A stretch of DNA of 14,723 nucleotides from CBFHMJ01 sp965656875 (GCA_965656875.1 CBFHMJ010000037.1:1-14723); one strand, 5' to 3'. Numbered from the stretch's first letter, positions 1-6,859 are shown. Notes: generated by a model not told the origin, from the sequence alone. Program-made: numbers and translations.

Positions 1-28
1 TGTAACTTAGCATTTGACATAGGAGCGT

Positions 29-235
29 CAATGCGCCAATGGAAAGACTATTTAGAAGCTTAAAAACTGAATGGGTACCAGCAATCGGCTATCGCAACTA
101 CGCTGAAGCAGAAAAAGATATTGGCTTGTTTTTGATGGATTATTACAACTGGCGGAGACCTCACAGTCACAATGGCATGGTTGCTCCTTCGGTTACTGAG
201 GGAAAACTTAACTTACTGTCCGGAATTAGTTGACC
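29..235 (+). pseudogene. IS3-family transposase OrfB, C-terminal fragment
   Basis: The frame reads NAPMERLFRSLKTEW, then DIGLFLMDYYNWRRPHSHNG, and ends LNLLSGIS. This is the end of the rve/DDE integrase domain of IS3-family OrfB, including the catalytic Glu region (MERLF) and the YN..RPH motif. The frame is open only back to the stop at 15-17, and recognisable similarity begins at about codon NAP (29). The rest of the transposase is missing or lies outside the window, so this cannot act alone. The sequence after the stop (about 229-243) is probably the terminal inverted repeat, but the other end is not visible. The family call is from recognised motifs; the subgroup is not assigned. Confidence 0.85.
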
Positions 236-344
236 ACAACAAATTCTACTTATGAACATTATGAGTTGGAAACCCGTTTGAACGCGATAAATAATCTGCA
301 ACTGTTGCAACGGATAATATCTCTGGATCCGATATATACAATAT

Positions 345-584
345 TTGCAGGTTCAGGAACCGCAAGAGACCTATCACACACAGCAAGTACCGCTGATTAC
401 CAAGCAAGCCAAGGTGATGACCGCTGGCTACCCACCGTTAAAATCTGATCCTGGCTGTGGCGCTTGGCGGCATATTTCTTGGATTAACTTGAGAGGGTTT
501 TGGTTAGAGCAGGCGGGATTTACCATCGGCACGACCTACACCATTACCGTCTACGACAAACAATTGATTTTTACCACTGATTAA
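345..584 (+). CDS. SymE-like type I toxin family protein (possibly N-terminally altered)
   Basis: About 79 residues. The C-terminal half carries the SymE signature: a Pro-containing lead-in, then INLRGFWLEQAGFTIGT and a closing strand TITVYDKQLIFTT, which matches the AbrB/MazE-like fold of the SymE family. SymE proteins are RNA-targeting or nucleoid-associating toxins first described as SOS-induced and repressed by the antisense RNA SymR; no SymR homologue was identified here. The only start in frame is TTG (345), after a stop at 315-317, so the true N-terminus may have been lost when the upstream IS3 fragment arrived. It converges on the 621-842/854-1417 toxin-immunity pair with a shared terminator between. 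Of the three SymE copies in the window, this is the only one with an intact end. Confidence 0.72.
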   Translation: MQVQEPQETYHTQQVPLITKQAKVMTAGYPPLKSDPGCGAWRHISWINLRGFWLEQAGFTIGTTYTITVYDKQLIFTTD

Positions 585-585
585 G

Positions 586-617
586 ACAAGTAGCCCCGCA
601 AATGCGGGGCTACTTGT
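586..617. terminator. Bidirectional rho-independent terminator
   Basis: Perfect 14-bp arms (586-599 and 604-617, core tagccccgc/gcggggcta) close a four-base AAAT loop. The hairpin lies between the stop of the SymE-like gene (+) and the stop of the 73-aa membrane protein (-). It can serve both convergent units. Confidence 0.85.
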
Positions 618-620
618 TAG

Positions 621-842
621 CTATTTTGCCAAATAAAAATAAACTTTCCATGCTGCGTAAGCCGCTAAGCAAATACTAAGCAGCCCAGACAAAATGACTG
701 CAACCAAGGATGTTGTATCCGGCATTACCGCTTTATTAAAAGGCGGTAATGACAAAAGCAAATAACTAACGATCATGTAAAGAAGTGCAGCAGAAAGAAC
801 AAAAGAACCTAAACTAATAAATCCAAAAATTATTTGTTTCAT
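621..842 (-). CDS. Small two-helix membrane protein, candidate immunity protein
   Basis: The 73-residue protein MKQIIFGFIS...WKVYFYLAK is almost entirely hydrophobic. It has two predicted membrane spans (about residues 5-32 and 45-68) separated by a short polar loop (NKAVMPDTT). The ATG start has a good ribosome binding site (GGGAAAAG), and the gene begins 11 bases after the stop of the upstream Rhs C-terminal toxin frame. This is the standard position of an immunity gene in Rhs modules. No known family is recognised. An inner-membrane location would fit protection against a toxin acting at or in the membrane or in the periplasm; that is inference from position and topology. An unrelated small membrane protein remains possible. 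Confidence 0.6.
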   Translation of the reverse strand: MKQIIFGFISLGSFVLSAALLYMIVSYLLLSLPPFNKAVMPDTTSLVAVILSGLLSICLAAYAAWKVYFYLAK

Positions 843-853
843 TGCTTTTCCCG

Positions 854-1417
854 CTACTTAAATAAATCACTATAGAAATTTTGAATTTGCTGCGTTTTTA
901 CACTTGTCCAAACATCAGCATGCATCTTTCCAAATAATGTATAACCAACAGCATTATTTAACCACGGGCTAGGCCCCGTACCCTCTCCATAAGTATTCAG
1001 ATAAACCACACCTTGCTCGGCAGTAACAACGTGCAAAACTTGTCCAGGGTGATATGCGTGGCCCTCTATCGTCACATTCAATGACCAGTTTTCGCCACTA
1101 TAATGCTTGATCGGATTACCACCAGCTAACATCAGGGGTTCGCCAGTTTTGGGGTCGGTTTCAAAGGGAACAGATTCTCTTTCCGTGAATCCCATGACCA
1201 TTTTCACACTGCAACCATTTTCTCCAAGATTACACATCCCAGTACGCAAGTTGTAAGAGTGATAGTTAGGGTCATTGGGGTCATATACTTGCCCCTTTTG
1301 TGCAGCCCTTTCCCTTTCTAACGCAGTTTCTCCATTATATAACTGATTAAATGCCCCACTTGCTGCGCCATTCGCAAATTTTAGAATGAATTCAAACCTT
1401 TTAAAATAGAACCTGGC
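854..1417 (-). CDS. Orphan Rhs C-terminal toxin module (core truncated)
   Basis: The frame is open from just after a TGA (1418-1420) to the TAG at 854-856, 187 codons. It begins in the last scrap of an Rhs core, KFANGAASGAFNQLYNGE, followed by the variable region (KGQVYDPNDPNYHSYN, then MCNLGENGCSVK and WSLNVTIEGHAYHPGQVLHVV...) that should be the toxin. The variable domain was not assigned to a known toxin family; His and Asp residues are present but no catalytic motif is clear. No Rhs repeats, PAAR or secretion domain remain, so it is an orphan tip that could be expressed only by recombination onto a full-length Rhs, or from an internal start (TTG at 1249). The immunity candidate follows 11 bases downstream. 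Confidence 0.7.
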   Translation of the reverse strand, partial: ARFYFKRFEFILKFANGAASGAFNQLYNGETALERERAAQKGQVYDPNDPNYHSYNLRTGMCNLGENGCSVKMVMGFTERESVPFETDPKTGEPLMLAGGNPIKHYSGENWSLNVTIEGHAYHPGQVLHVVTAEQGVVYLNTYGEGTGPSPWLNNAVGYTLFGKMHADVWTSVKTQQIQNFYSDLFK

Positions 1418-1435
1418 TCAATTGATTTCACTAAA

Positions 1436-2032
1436 TTAATGATGATAGATATTCATTTGTTTCGCATTAAAGTTAGCTTCTATCACTTCTACATTTCCGC
1501 TATCTCTTAACTCTAAATACATTGAAAATGATTGACTTGGATGTGGCGTTTCAACATCAAACTCAAACCACAACCAATTATGGTCAATACCTTCCAATGT
1601 ATTATCAACCGCCATAAATTCATCATAATCAGTACGCTTGATATCGTGACTTTTCCGACCAGACAATACTCTGTCGATTCCTTTCTTTACTTTAATAGGA
1701 GCATACTCTTTACCTGCCAAAACCAGTCTGGCATTTTGCTGTAAATAGACATCTGGCTTACTAGCTTTCACTTTCACTCTTATTAAAAAAGGTTTTTTCC
1801 CTATAGCAGGTTCCATATCTGCTTTTCTATCTTTTGTTTTCACTCCCACCAGAGTCTCGTTCAGAGAAATGTAGTCGTCATTTTCAACATAAAAGACTAA
1901 TTCTATATCACTTTTTATATTTCTAAATCCACTATGCTCCCAACCATGAACAAGACCTTGACTAGAAATGGCATTCCCTGTAACGGTACAGGATGTTAAA
2001 AAAACAACAACAATTAAAATTAATAGTCTCAA
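1436..2032 (-). CDS. Lipoprotein, candidate immunity protein of the second Rhs module
   Basis: 198 residues with a lipoprotein signal: MRLLILIVVVFLTSC, hydrophobic h-region and lipobox LTSC with the acylated Cys at 15. The mature part is soluble and charged, with a beta-rich look (IELVFYVENDDYISL, FLIRVKVKASKP, WLWFEFDVETPHP), and ends NIYHH. It was not assigned to a family. The start is a TTG directly abutting the TAA of the upstream toxin frame, with AGAGG about nine bases before it, so the two are translationally linked. The link to the Rhs tail suggests a periplasm-facing immunity lipoprotein, protecting against a toxin delivered to the periplasm. This role is inferred from context only. 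Confidence 0.62.
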   Translation of the reverse strand: MRLLILIVVVFLTSCTVTGNAISSQGLVHGWEHSGFRNIKSDIELVFYVENDDYISLNETLVGVKTKDRKADMEPAIGKKPFLIRVKVKASKPDVYLQQNARLVLAGKEYAPIKVKKGIDRVLSGRKSHDIKRTDYDEFMAVDNTLEGIDHNWLWFEFDVETPHPSQSFSMYLELRDSGNVEVIEANFNAKQMNIYHH

Positions 2033-2971
2033 TTACTGCCTCTCCAAATTATCCCAATAATAGTCATAATTTTTTACACCTAAAGCATAGTAATTCAAAC
2101 CTATTGCTAGAAGTATGGTTAGCTGATTTGTAAACAACCCTCCGATAGTTCGAGCTGTTGAAGACCAATGTTGCATTCCTATGCTTCGCTCTAACGTACC
2201 AACCAAAGTATCATGAAATACAGCACCAGAGTTAAAGCCTGGTATATGTGCTAACCCTCTACTTTCATTAAATGATAACCAACCTGAATTAGGTGTTGCT
2301 GATCCAACTATCTGATTCGCATTTTCTGATCTAACGCCAATTCCAATATTATTGACATCTGGATTAGTAACATCACATTCAACGCAATGGACTTGATCAG
2401 CTATATCGTTCTTATTCAGTTTGTAAACACCGTTTTTATCTTTAGGTGTTTTGAAGGTTGGCTTCTTAGAGAACTTCTCTATACCAATACTGACAGCTTT
2501 AGTCATCGCAGCCTTTCTTGCTCCATTACCACAAGAACCACCTGACGCTTTACCAGCCCCACAACCACCTGCTGCTGCAACTGCTATTCGCTTAGCTGCA
2601 TCTCACAGGCCACTTACACTACCAAAGTTTGCATAACCTCCCGCAGCACCAGCAATAGAGCCCGTAAATGCTCCTCGCAATGCGCCAGTATGGTTTCCTT
2701 TATTAAGCGCTCCTGCGACAAAACCACCTGCAGCCCCGCCGGAAGCAGATCCGTAGGTGAACACTGAGACCCCTGTTGCAACAGCTGCCTTCCAATACTT
2801 CTTCATAAACTTTTTCAATCCACTAAACAAATACCCACTCGGGGCGGTATAGCTCAGCGGATTGTTCAGCACATAACTGTAGCGGTTGTAAGACTGGTTG
2901 TTCTTCGGTGCCTGAATAAACGGGTCAGCCTGAAGGAAACGGCACAGTTGGCTGTCGTAGATACGTCCCTG
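2033..2971 (-). pseudogene. Rhs core end plus C-terminal toxin, interrupted by one nonsense codon
   Basis: One frame runs from a TGA at 2972-2974 to the TAA at 2033-2035, with a single in-frame TGA at 2603-2605. It starts with the classical Rhs landmark QGRIYDSQLCRFLQADPF, continues through the IQAPKNNQSYNRYSYVLN and PLSYTAPSGY segment, then a Gly/Ala-rich stretch (GGAAGGFVAGALNKGN). Beyond the stop come DAAKRIAVAAAGGCGAGKASGG and the variable tail to WDNLERQ. The stop lies between ...FGSVSGL and DAAKR, so a single base change would restore the frame. The tail (about 157 aa from an internal ATG at 2506) has a possible hydrophobic segment near its end (NQLTILLAIGLNYYAL); its toxin activity was not recognised. 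The candidate immunity lipoprotein abuts the stop. Confidence 0.8.
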
Positions 2972-2972
2972 T

Positions 2973-3119
2973 CAACTGAGTCAGAACTGTCTCCAGCGCA
3001 CACCCATTGGCGAGATTCACCTCAAAGGCCATTGGTTAATCAAAGCGGGATTTGAGATTGATTCGCCTGTGATGGTCAGAGTGATGGAGGGGGGCCTGGT
3101 ACTCACCAGCGAGCCGTAA
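2973..3119 (+). pseudogene. SymE-like gene, 5'-truncated remnant (copy 2)
   Basis: The frame QLSQNCLQRTPIGE is followed by the SymE signature IHLKGHWLIKAGFEIDSPV and the closing strand VMVRVMEGGLVLTSEP with a TAA at 3117-3119. The N-terminal third is gone: the remnant abuts the Rhs core fragment at about 2972, so a deletion fused the two. About 125 bp are nearly identical to the copy at 6400-6527, which has a longer N-terminal part but a shorter end. No start codon is available, so it is not expected to be functional. Confidence 0.75.
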
Positions 3120-3125
3120 ATACTA

Positions 3126-3150
3126 AAAAGCCCAGCATTTGCCGGGCTTT
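3126..3150. terminator. Bidirectional terminator after SymE remnant 2
   Basis: Inverted repeat aaagcccagc/gccgggcttt with one mismatch and a short ATTT loop, flanked by A-rich sequence on the left and TTT on the right. It lies between the SymE remnant (+) and the convergent 233-aa gene (-). Confidence 0.7.
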
Positions 3151-3175
3151 GAACAACTAATTTATGAATGACCTC

Positions 3176-3877
3176 TTACACCTTCTCAATCCACTTTTGA
3201 ATTTCTTCAGTCAAATAACTTTTTAGATTTTCAAGCTCTGTAATATTTTGCTCAGAAATATTAAATTCAATTAATAAGTCATTAAAAACAACATGGCTCC
3301 GGCATGTCACATGATGCCCAGAAGCCGTTTCCGAACTATTACCTGACAGGCAGTGAGCCAACCAAAATTCCGAAGCTTCTGATGGAATCCGGCCACCTTG
3401 CTCTGGACTTTGACTAACTAAAGCCCAAGAGTTTGGGTACTCAATTTCTCTATAAACTTTATATAACTCATTACCAAAAGGTTCTACACGCCTACTGGAA
3501 TATGAGCCCGTTGAATTCCACAAATCTAAATAAGCAGCGGAGCTTGTATAACCCTCAATCTCACTAGAATTCAGAACTGAAAGCAATCCCCGAATATCTT
3601 CTTGATAATCGCCGTCTGAGATTCGGTAGCCATGTAATTCGCGAGAGATATCTTCAGCTGAAACCGTAAACATAATTTGCTCAGTGGAATTATCTAAACC
3701 CGGTAACCAAGATAACCAGCTAGGAATTCCTTGCTCAAGAGAGTTCTTTTTAGGGATATCAATGGAATATGAGCCTAGCTTAAGTCGCACAATATCATTC
3801 TCGCTGGGGCTAATCATCATGGAAAAAGCAAAGAAGAATATGATAAAGAAAATACTAAAAAATTTATATTTATTCAT
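3176..3877 (-). CDS. Signal-anchored protein, candidate immunity protein of the third Rhs module
   Basis: 233 residues. The N-terminus MNKYKFFSIFFIIFFFAFSMM is a very hydrophobic signal peptide or anchor without a lipobox, so the rest should lie in the periplasm. The mature region has about 190 mixed residues (SYSIDIPKKNSLEQGIPSW, ISRELHGYRISDGDYQ, FWLAHCLSGNSSE) with two Cys that could pair (LAHC and HVTC, about 15 residues apart). ATG start with AGGAA six bases upstream, ten bases after the stop of the toxin frame. No family was recognised. Position directly behind an Rhs tail and periplasmic topology suggest an immunity factor; it could instead be an unrelated secreted protein. Confidence 0.6.
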   Translation of the reverse strand: MNKYKFFSIFFIIFFFAFSMMISPSENDIVRLKLGSYSIDIPKKNSLEQGIPSWLSWLPGLDNSTEQIMFTVSAEDISRELHGYRISDGDYQEDIRGLLSVLNSSEIEGYTSSAAYLDLWNSTGSYSSRRVEPFGNELYKVYREIEYPNSWALVSQSPEQGGRIPSEASEFWLAHCLSGNSSETASGHHVTCRSHVVFNDLLIEFNISEQNITELENLKSYLTEEIQKWIEKV

Positions 3878-3885
3878 GGCAGTTC

Positions 3886-4267
3886 CTAATCACATCCCCA
3901 ACACCAAATGGCTCCAGTCGCTATCGCTACCCACAAGTCTCCAGTCATAGGAGTTCCTCCAAAGGTTGTTGGAGGCAATCCATATTCCGCGAAAACATCA
4001 TGATGGTATATTGCTATCTGTCTCGGACTTAACAGGCCATAGACACCTAATCTATCTCTATCAGTTTTTGTTGACCACAACAAACTTACCGCCGACAATA
4101 ATAAAAGTTGTTCCACCTATAATACCTGCCGCAAACACAGAGTGAGCTTTAAATGCAGCTTCGCTATTTCGTATTTTATTGATCAACGGTTTGAATGCTG
4201 AAGCCACGCCAGCAGACAAAAATCCATCGGAAAAGCCTGTATCCATAATAAATATGTTTAAACCTGA
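3886..4267 (-). pseudogene. Rhs C-terminal fragment, frameshifted at the core/toxin junction
   Basis: The upstream frame (4061 to about 4267) reads NIFIMDTGFSDGFLSAGVASAFKPLIN, then IGGTTFIIVGGKF, which is the conserved region just before the toxin in Rhs proteins (normally ...GGKFANGA.TGAF). Instead of ANGA it runs into VVVNKN and stops. The continuation lies in another frame (3886-4116): STKTDRDRLGVYGLLSPRQ, then AEYGLPPTTFGGTPMTGDLW to WCWGCD. So the KFANGA landmark has been replaced, and core and tail are out of frame. The tail is only about 60 residues and unassigned, so much of the toxin may also be lost. Upstream the frame meets a stop close to an IS66 scrap. Confidence 0.7.
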
Positions 4268-4310
4268 CTGGACAAACTATCGTTGCAAATAGCCCCCCAA
4301 ATCAAAAACG

Positions 4311-4557
4311 GGTTTCGCCATTAAGTACAGTCTGAATCAGTGGCAAAAACTGGCTCTTCAGCAACACCGACGACGACGCTCAGGCCACAGGGACTCTCCA
4401 CAGCATCATCGAAACCGCCAAAACCAACGGACTGGTGCTCTTCGATTACCTGAACCGGTTGTTTGAAACCTTGCCTGAGCGTGGACCCGATGACGACCTC
4501 ACCGATCTGCTACCATGGAATATTCACTTGTAACAGATGGGATTACCGGATGCTTAC
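4311..4557 (+). mobile_element. IS66-family element 3' remnant (TnpC C-terminus and right inverted repeat)
   Basis: Two pieces of TnpC in different frames are joined by an internal deletion. The first reads FAIKYSLNQWQKL (4312 onward). The second reads GKNWLFSNTDDDAQATGTLH, SIIETAKTNGLVLFDYLNRL and DLTDLLPWNIHL with TAA at 4531-4533. These are the LNQW, KNWLF and IIETAK.NG landmarks and the closing LLPW of IS66 ORF3 proteins. About 30 residues between LNQW and KNWLF (the NNxxER part) are missing. After the stop, gggattaccggatgcttac (4539-4557) reads on the other strand as GTAAGC..., the usual IS66 terminus. The left part of the element is not present. Confidence 0.82.
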
Positions 4558-4630
4558 GGTATAAAGCAGCCATTTTCGTGATTAGGTCGTAGAATAGAAA
4601 AGTGATAATCCCATGGCGCCAGATAAAAGA

Positions 4631-4653
4631 AAACCAGCTCTTGCTGGCTTTCG
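4631..4653. terminator. Terminator for the 4751-5146 gene
   Basis: On the minus strand an 8-bp stem (AAGCCAGC / GCTGGTTT, with one G.T pair) and an AAGA loop is followed by TTCTTTT. This is a good rho-independent terminator about 100 bases beyond the stop of the candidate immunity gene. On the plus strand it is followed by TTTCGTTT and may act weakly there too. Confidence 0.65.
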
Positions 4654-4750
4654 TTTGCTTGTTGACTGCGCCTTTTTGGTTGCTACCAAACTAAATCAAC
4701 TTAAGGGCAGAGTGTTTGAAATCACTTACTCTTATCTCATTACTCATAAC

Positions 4751-5146
4751 TTACATAAATGAAGCCCGATAATAACCAGCAACAAATGTCATACAAAAGC
4801 AAAGAATAGTAAATACTAACCATCTCATCATTTTGACCTGGTAATCTTTCCCAACGTCTTCAAAAAAGTGATTAAATAAAAACAAAAAGGGAAAACATCT
4901 TATCGCAAACTTCCAACTTCTATTTGCATACTCCAAGGATTTTCCTGCATTAGAAGCTAAGTTTATCATGCAATATATTGATAAAATCATTCCCATAATA
5001 AATACAGTTGTTAGAAGGTAAAACATATACAACTCTCTACTGACAAACAAAAATTGAGCATTCGGCTTTATGTTAACCACCAAATAATGAAGCAGCTCTT
5101 GTAGTATAAATAGGATTACCGTCAACGAGACCAAACACCGGAGCAA
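4751..5146 (-). CDS. Polytopic small membrane protein, candidate immunity protein of the fourth Rhs module
   Basis: Up to 131 residues with three or four hydrophobic segments (CLVSLTVILFILQELLHY at the N-terminus if used; YMFYLLTTVFIMGMILSIYCM; FAIRCFPFLFLFNHF; WLVFTILCFCMTFVAGYY). The first start in frame is a TTG at 5146, which overlaps the last 74 bases of the upstream Rhs toxin frame. GTG/TTG codons at about 5081-5086 (LVVNIKPN), near the toxin stop (5073), would give a shorter protein of about 110 residues. No clear ribosome binding site decides between them. No family recognised. The overlap or abutment with the toxin tail and the membrane topology suggest an immunity protein. Confidence 0.55.
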   Translation of the reverse strand: MLRCLVSLTVILFILQELLHYLVVNIKPNAQFLFVSRELYMFYLLTTVFIMGMILSIYCMINLASNAGKSLEYANRSWKFAIRCFPFLFLFNHFFEDVGKDYQVKMMRWLVFTILCFCMTFVAGYYRASFM

Positions 5147-6062
5147 TAGAACCAGACCTCAGGCCACTATTACTTCTTGCAACAGAGGCACCACCATAAA
5201 GAGTTTGAACGACAGCTATCCAACCTGAACCAGAAAAATCAACGATATTTCCTTGAGCAAGAGTCAGTTCCATTATGCCCTTTATGTCTTTTCAAGGAAG
5301 TATAGAACCTCCAGCTGTTGTCGTAAGATATGCTCCTATATCAAATTCATTAGTATGAAAAATTGATTGAGAAACAACACCAAATTCTACTCCAACACTA
5401 ATCCATTCTCCATCAACCCGCCAAGGAGCCTCAATGTTTAAACCAGCAGATTGAGTTGATATATGAATTGTACGCATCTGAGGCAAAAGATTTAATTTGT
5501 TGCCATTTCTTGGCTGCACAAGTTTTACCATTATATAACTGATTAAATGCCCCCGTCAGAGCACCATTTGCAAACTTACCATCACTAATTGCTGATTCTG
5601 TACCACCCACAAGTGCACTGGTAACGATCCGCTCTACCATATTGGAAACATCGAAATAGCCTCCCTTCGTTACATTTCCAAATTTGCCGCCCGTTGTTGT
5701 TGACACATCTTGATCATGCATCAATATAGTCCGATTTAATCCCGATGAAACTGGCATTGTTCCGTGTCCAAAACTACCATTTTGAAGAGAGTAATACACA
5801 CCTCCTCTAAATTTTAACTTGATCATTACTACGTTCAGCACATAGCTGTAACGGTTGTAAGACTGGCTGTTCTTCGGTGCCTGAATAAATGGGTCAGGGC
5901 CGTGAAGGCGCTGGCGGTGGATACACAGTCGGCAGCCCGGCGGTTGCCAAAGGCACCAAAGCTCAGGCACTCGGTGATGGTGGCGCCACTGTCGGTGATA
6001 ACCTCGGTTGAGCCCAGATGGTCCCTGTACAGATAGCTGGTCTACTTACCGCTGGCAGAATA
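5073..6062 (-). pseudogene. Rhs core end plus C-terminal toxin with deletion, frameshift and nonsense codon
   Basis: At least three disabling events are visible. (1) 5905-6062 reads LTSKYSASGK, stop, TSYLYRDHLGSTEVITDSG and AFGNRRAAD, an Rhs core segment; the stretch normally following it is deleted and the frame changes before DPFIQAPKNSQSYNRYSYVL. (2) After VLN the usual NPLSYTDPSGY is missing and the frame runs into a variable part (GGVYYSLQNGSFGHG, HDQDVSTTTGGKFGN), then VGGTESAISDGKFANGALTG, GAFNQLYNGKT and KKWQQIKSFASDAYNSYINS before stopping. (3) The toxin continues in another frame (5073-5531) as QSAGLNIEAPWRVDGEWISV...TTTAGGSILP, an in-frame TGA (5292-5294), then MELTLAQGNIVDFSGSGW to the stop at 5073. 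The toxin domain is Gly/Ser-rich with repeated SG motifs; its family is not assigned. Confidence 0.8.
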
Positions 6063-6069
6063 TTTGCTG

Positions 6070-6265
6070 GTCAGCCATTATTTTGAATTGTCGAGTTGCT
6101 TCCAATACTTTATTTCTGGTATCAGATAAACCATCAAACTTAACCGCTTACACTCCACCAAATAAATCGTCTGAATGGCCATTTCCGCTAACTACGGCGT
6201 GCTTCGGCGCTGCCATTAAACCACTATCATCGCACTTTCTTAAATAACTACTTTCATTGGTATTT
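6070..6265 (-). pseudogene. Unidentified coding remnant upstream of the Rhs core fragment
   Basis: One minus-strand frame gives a protein-like sequence: NTNESSYLRKCDDSGLM, AAPKHAVVSGNGHSDDLFGG, a TAA, then AVKFDGLSDTRNKVLEATRQ and FKIMADQ. The amino-acid mix is plausible on both sides of the single stop, and the other frames are poor. It may be a scrap of another Rhs toxin tail or of an immunity gene; no family is recognised. Its fusion to the Rhs core piece at about 6062 suggests a deletion junction. Confidence 0.35.
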
Positions 6266-6315
6266 TGTGCGTTTCGTCACCGTTAATTGAGAAGATGCAC
6301 AGAATAGAAAGTAGT

Positions 6316-6527
6316 CGTCAATATTTGAATGTGACTTTGTCCGGACGGTTACGAATCAACAACGGCAATTAAAAGTCGGGGATACTTATCTCTCCTACCA
6401 ACTGAATCAGAACTGTCTCCAGCGCACACCCATCGGTAAGATTCACCTCAAAGGCCATTGGTTAATCAAAGCGGGATTTGAGATTGATTTGCCTGTGAAG
6501 GTTAGGATTATGGAGGGGGGGTATTGA
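6316..6527 (+). pseudogene. SymE-like gene remnant (copy 3)
   Basis: The frame after a TAG reads DFVRTVTNQQRQLKVGDTYL, SYQLNQNCLQRTPIGK, then the SymE core IHLKGHWLIKAGFEIDLPV and KVRIMEGGY with a TGA at 6525-6527. Compared with copy 2 the end (LVLTSEP) is lost by small changes in the G-run. No ATG, GTG or TTG start is available upstream in frame. It keeps more of the N-terminal half (QLKVG...) than copy 2, so the two complement each other in showing the ancestral gene. It converges on the 6603-6848 gene through a terminator. Confidence 0.72.
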
Positions 6528-6547
6528 CTAGCGAACCCTAAGAAACT

Positions 6548-6578
6548 AAAAAGCCCTGGTTTTTAAGCCAGGGCTTTT
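6548..6578. terminator. Bidirectional terminator after SymE remnant 3
   Basis: Arms aaaagccctgg and ccagggctttt flank a TTTTTAAG loop, with flanking A and T runs. It sits between the SymE remnant (+) and the 81-aa membrane gene (-), the same layout as at 586-617 and 3126-3150. Confidence 0.85.
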
Positions 6579-6602
6579 AGAAAATGACTTTAACAGCTCA
6601 AT

Positions 6603-6848
6603 TTATCCCCATGCTCCCAAGACCATTGCCGTCATCGCAAAAACTGCTGATAAGATTAAAGAAAACATACCCGCCAAAGATAAAGAAGCCATCGGCAATG
6701 CAGATTTAATTTCAATTTTCTTTTTATAACATACAAAGAAAAACACATAGAGCGGAAGAAGGCCAATAAATAATATAGCAATCAAGCCACCCACATTACC
6801 TACAACATGGCCGGACAATACAAATATTGATTCCATAAAACTATCCAT
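6603..6848 (-). CDS. Small membrane protein, orphan candidate immunity gene
   Basis: 81 residues with two hydrophobic spans: VVGNVGGLIAILFIGLLPLY and onward (about 15-42), and MASLSLAGMFSLILSAVFAM and onward (about 53-78), separated by a lysine-rich loop (CYKKKIEIKS). ATG start with AGAGG eight to nine bases upstream, 11 bases beyond the stop of a truncated toxin tail. No family recognised. By position it is the immunity gene of the fifth module, whose toxin has been cut away by the IS3 element. If still expressed it could protect against neighbours carrying the intact toxin, which is inference. Confidence 0.58.
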   Translation of the reverse strand: MDSFMESIFVLSGHVVGNVGGLIAILFIGLLPLYVFFFVCYKKKIEIKSALPMASLSLAGMFSLILSAVFAMTAMVLGAWG

Positions 6849-6859
6849 TCACTTGACCT

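Noticed and set aside
230..448. 72-residue plus-strand ORF (TTTNSTYEHYELETRLNAIN...)
   Set aside because: TTG start at the IS end, no ribosome binding site, and it overlaps the SymE-like gene in another frame. Its first 40 codons look protein-like but could not be linked to anything.
1532..1744. 70-residue plus-strand ORF
   Set aside because: Antisense shadow of the lipoprotein gene at 1436-2032; no start signal.
6008..6247. 79-residue plus-strand ORF
   Set aside because: It is the shadow of the minus-strand Rhs core piece and coding remnant, which give recognisable motifs.
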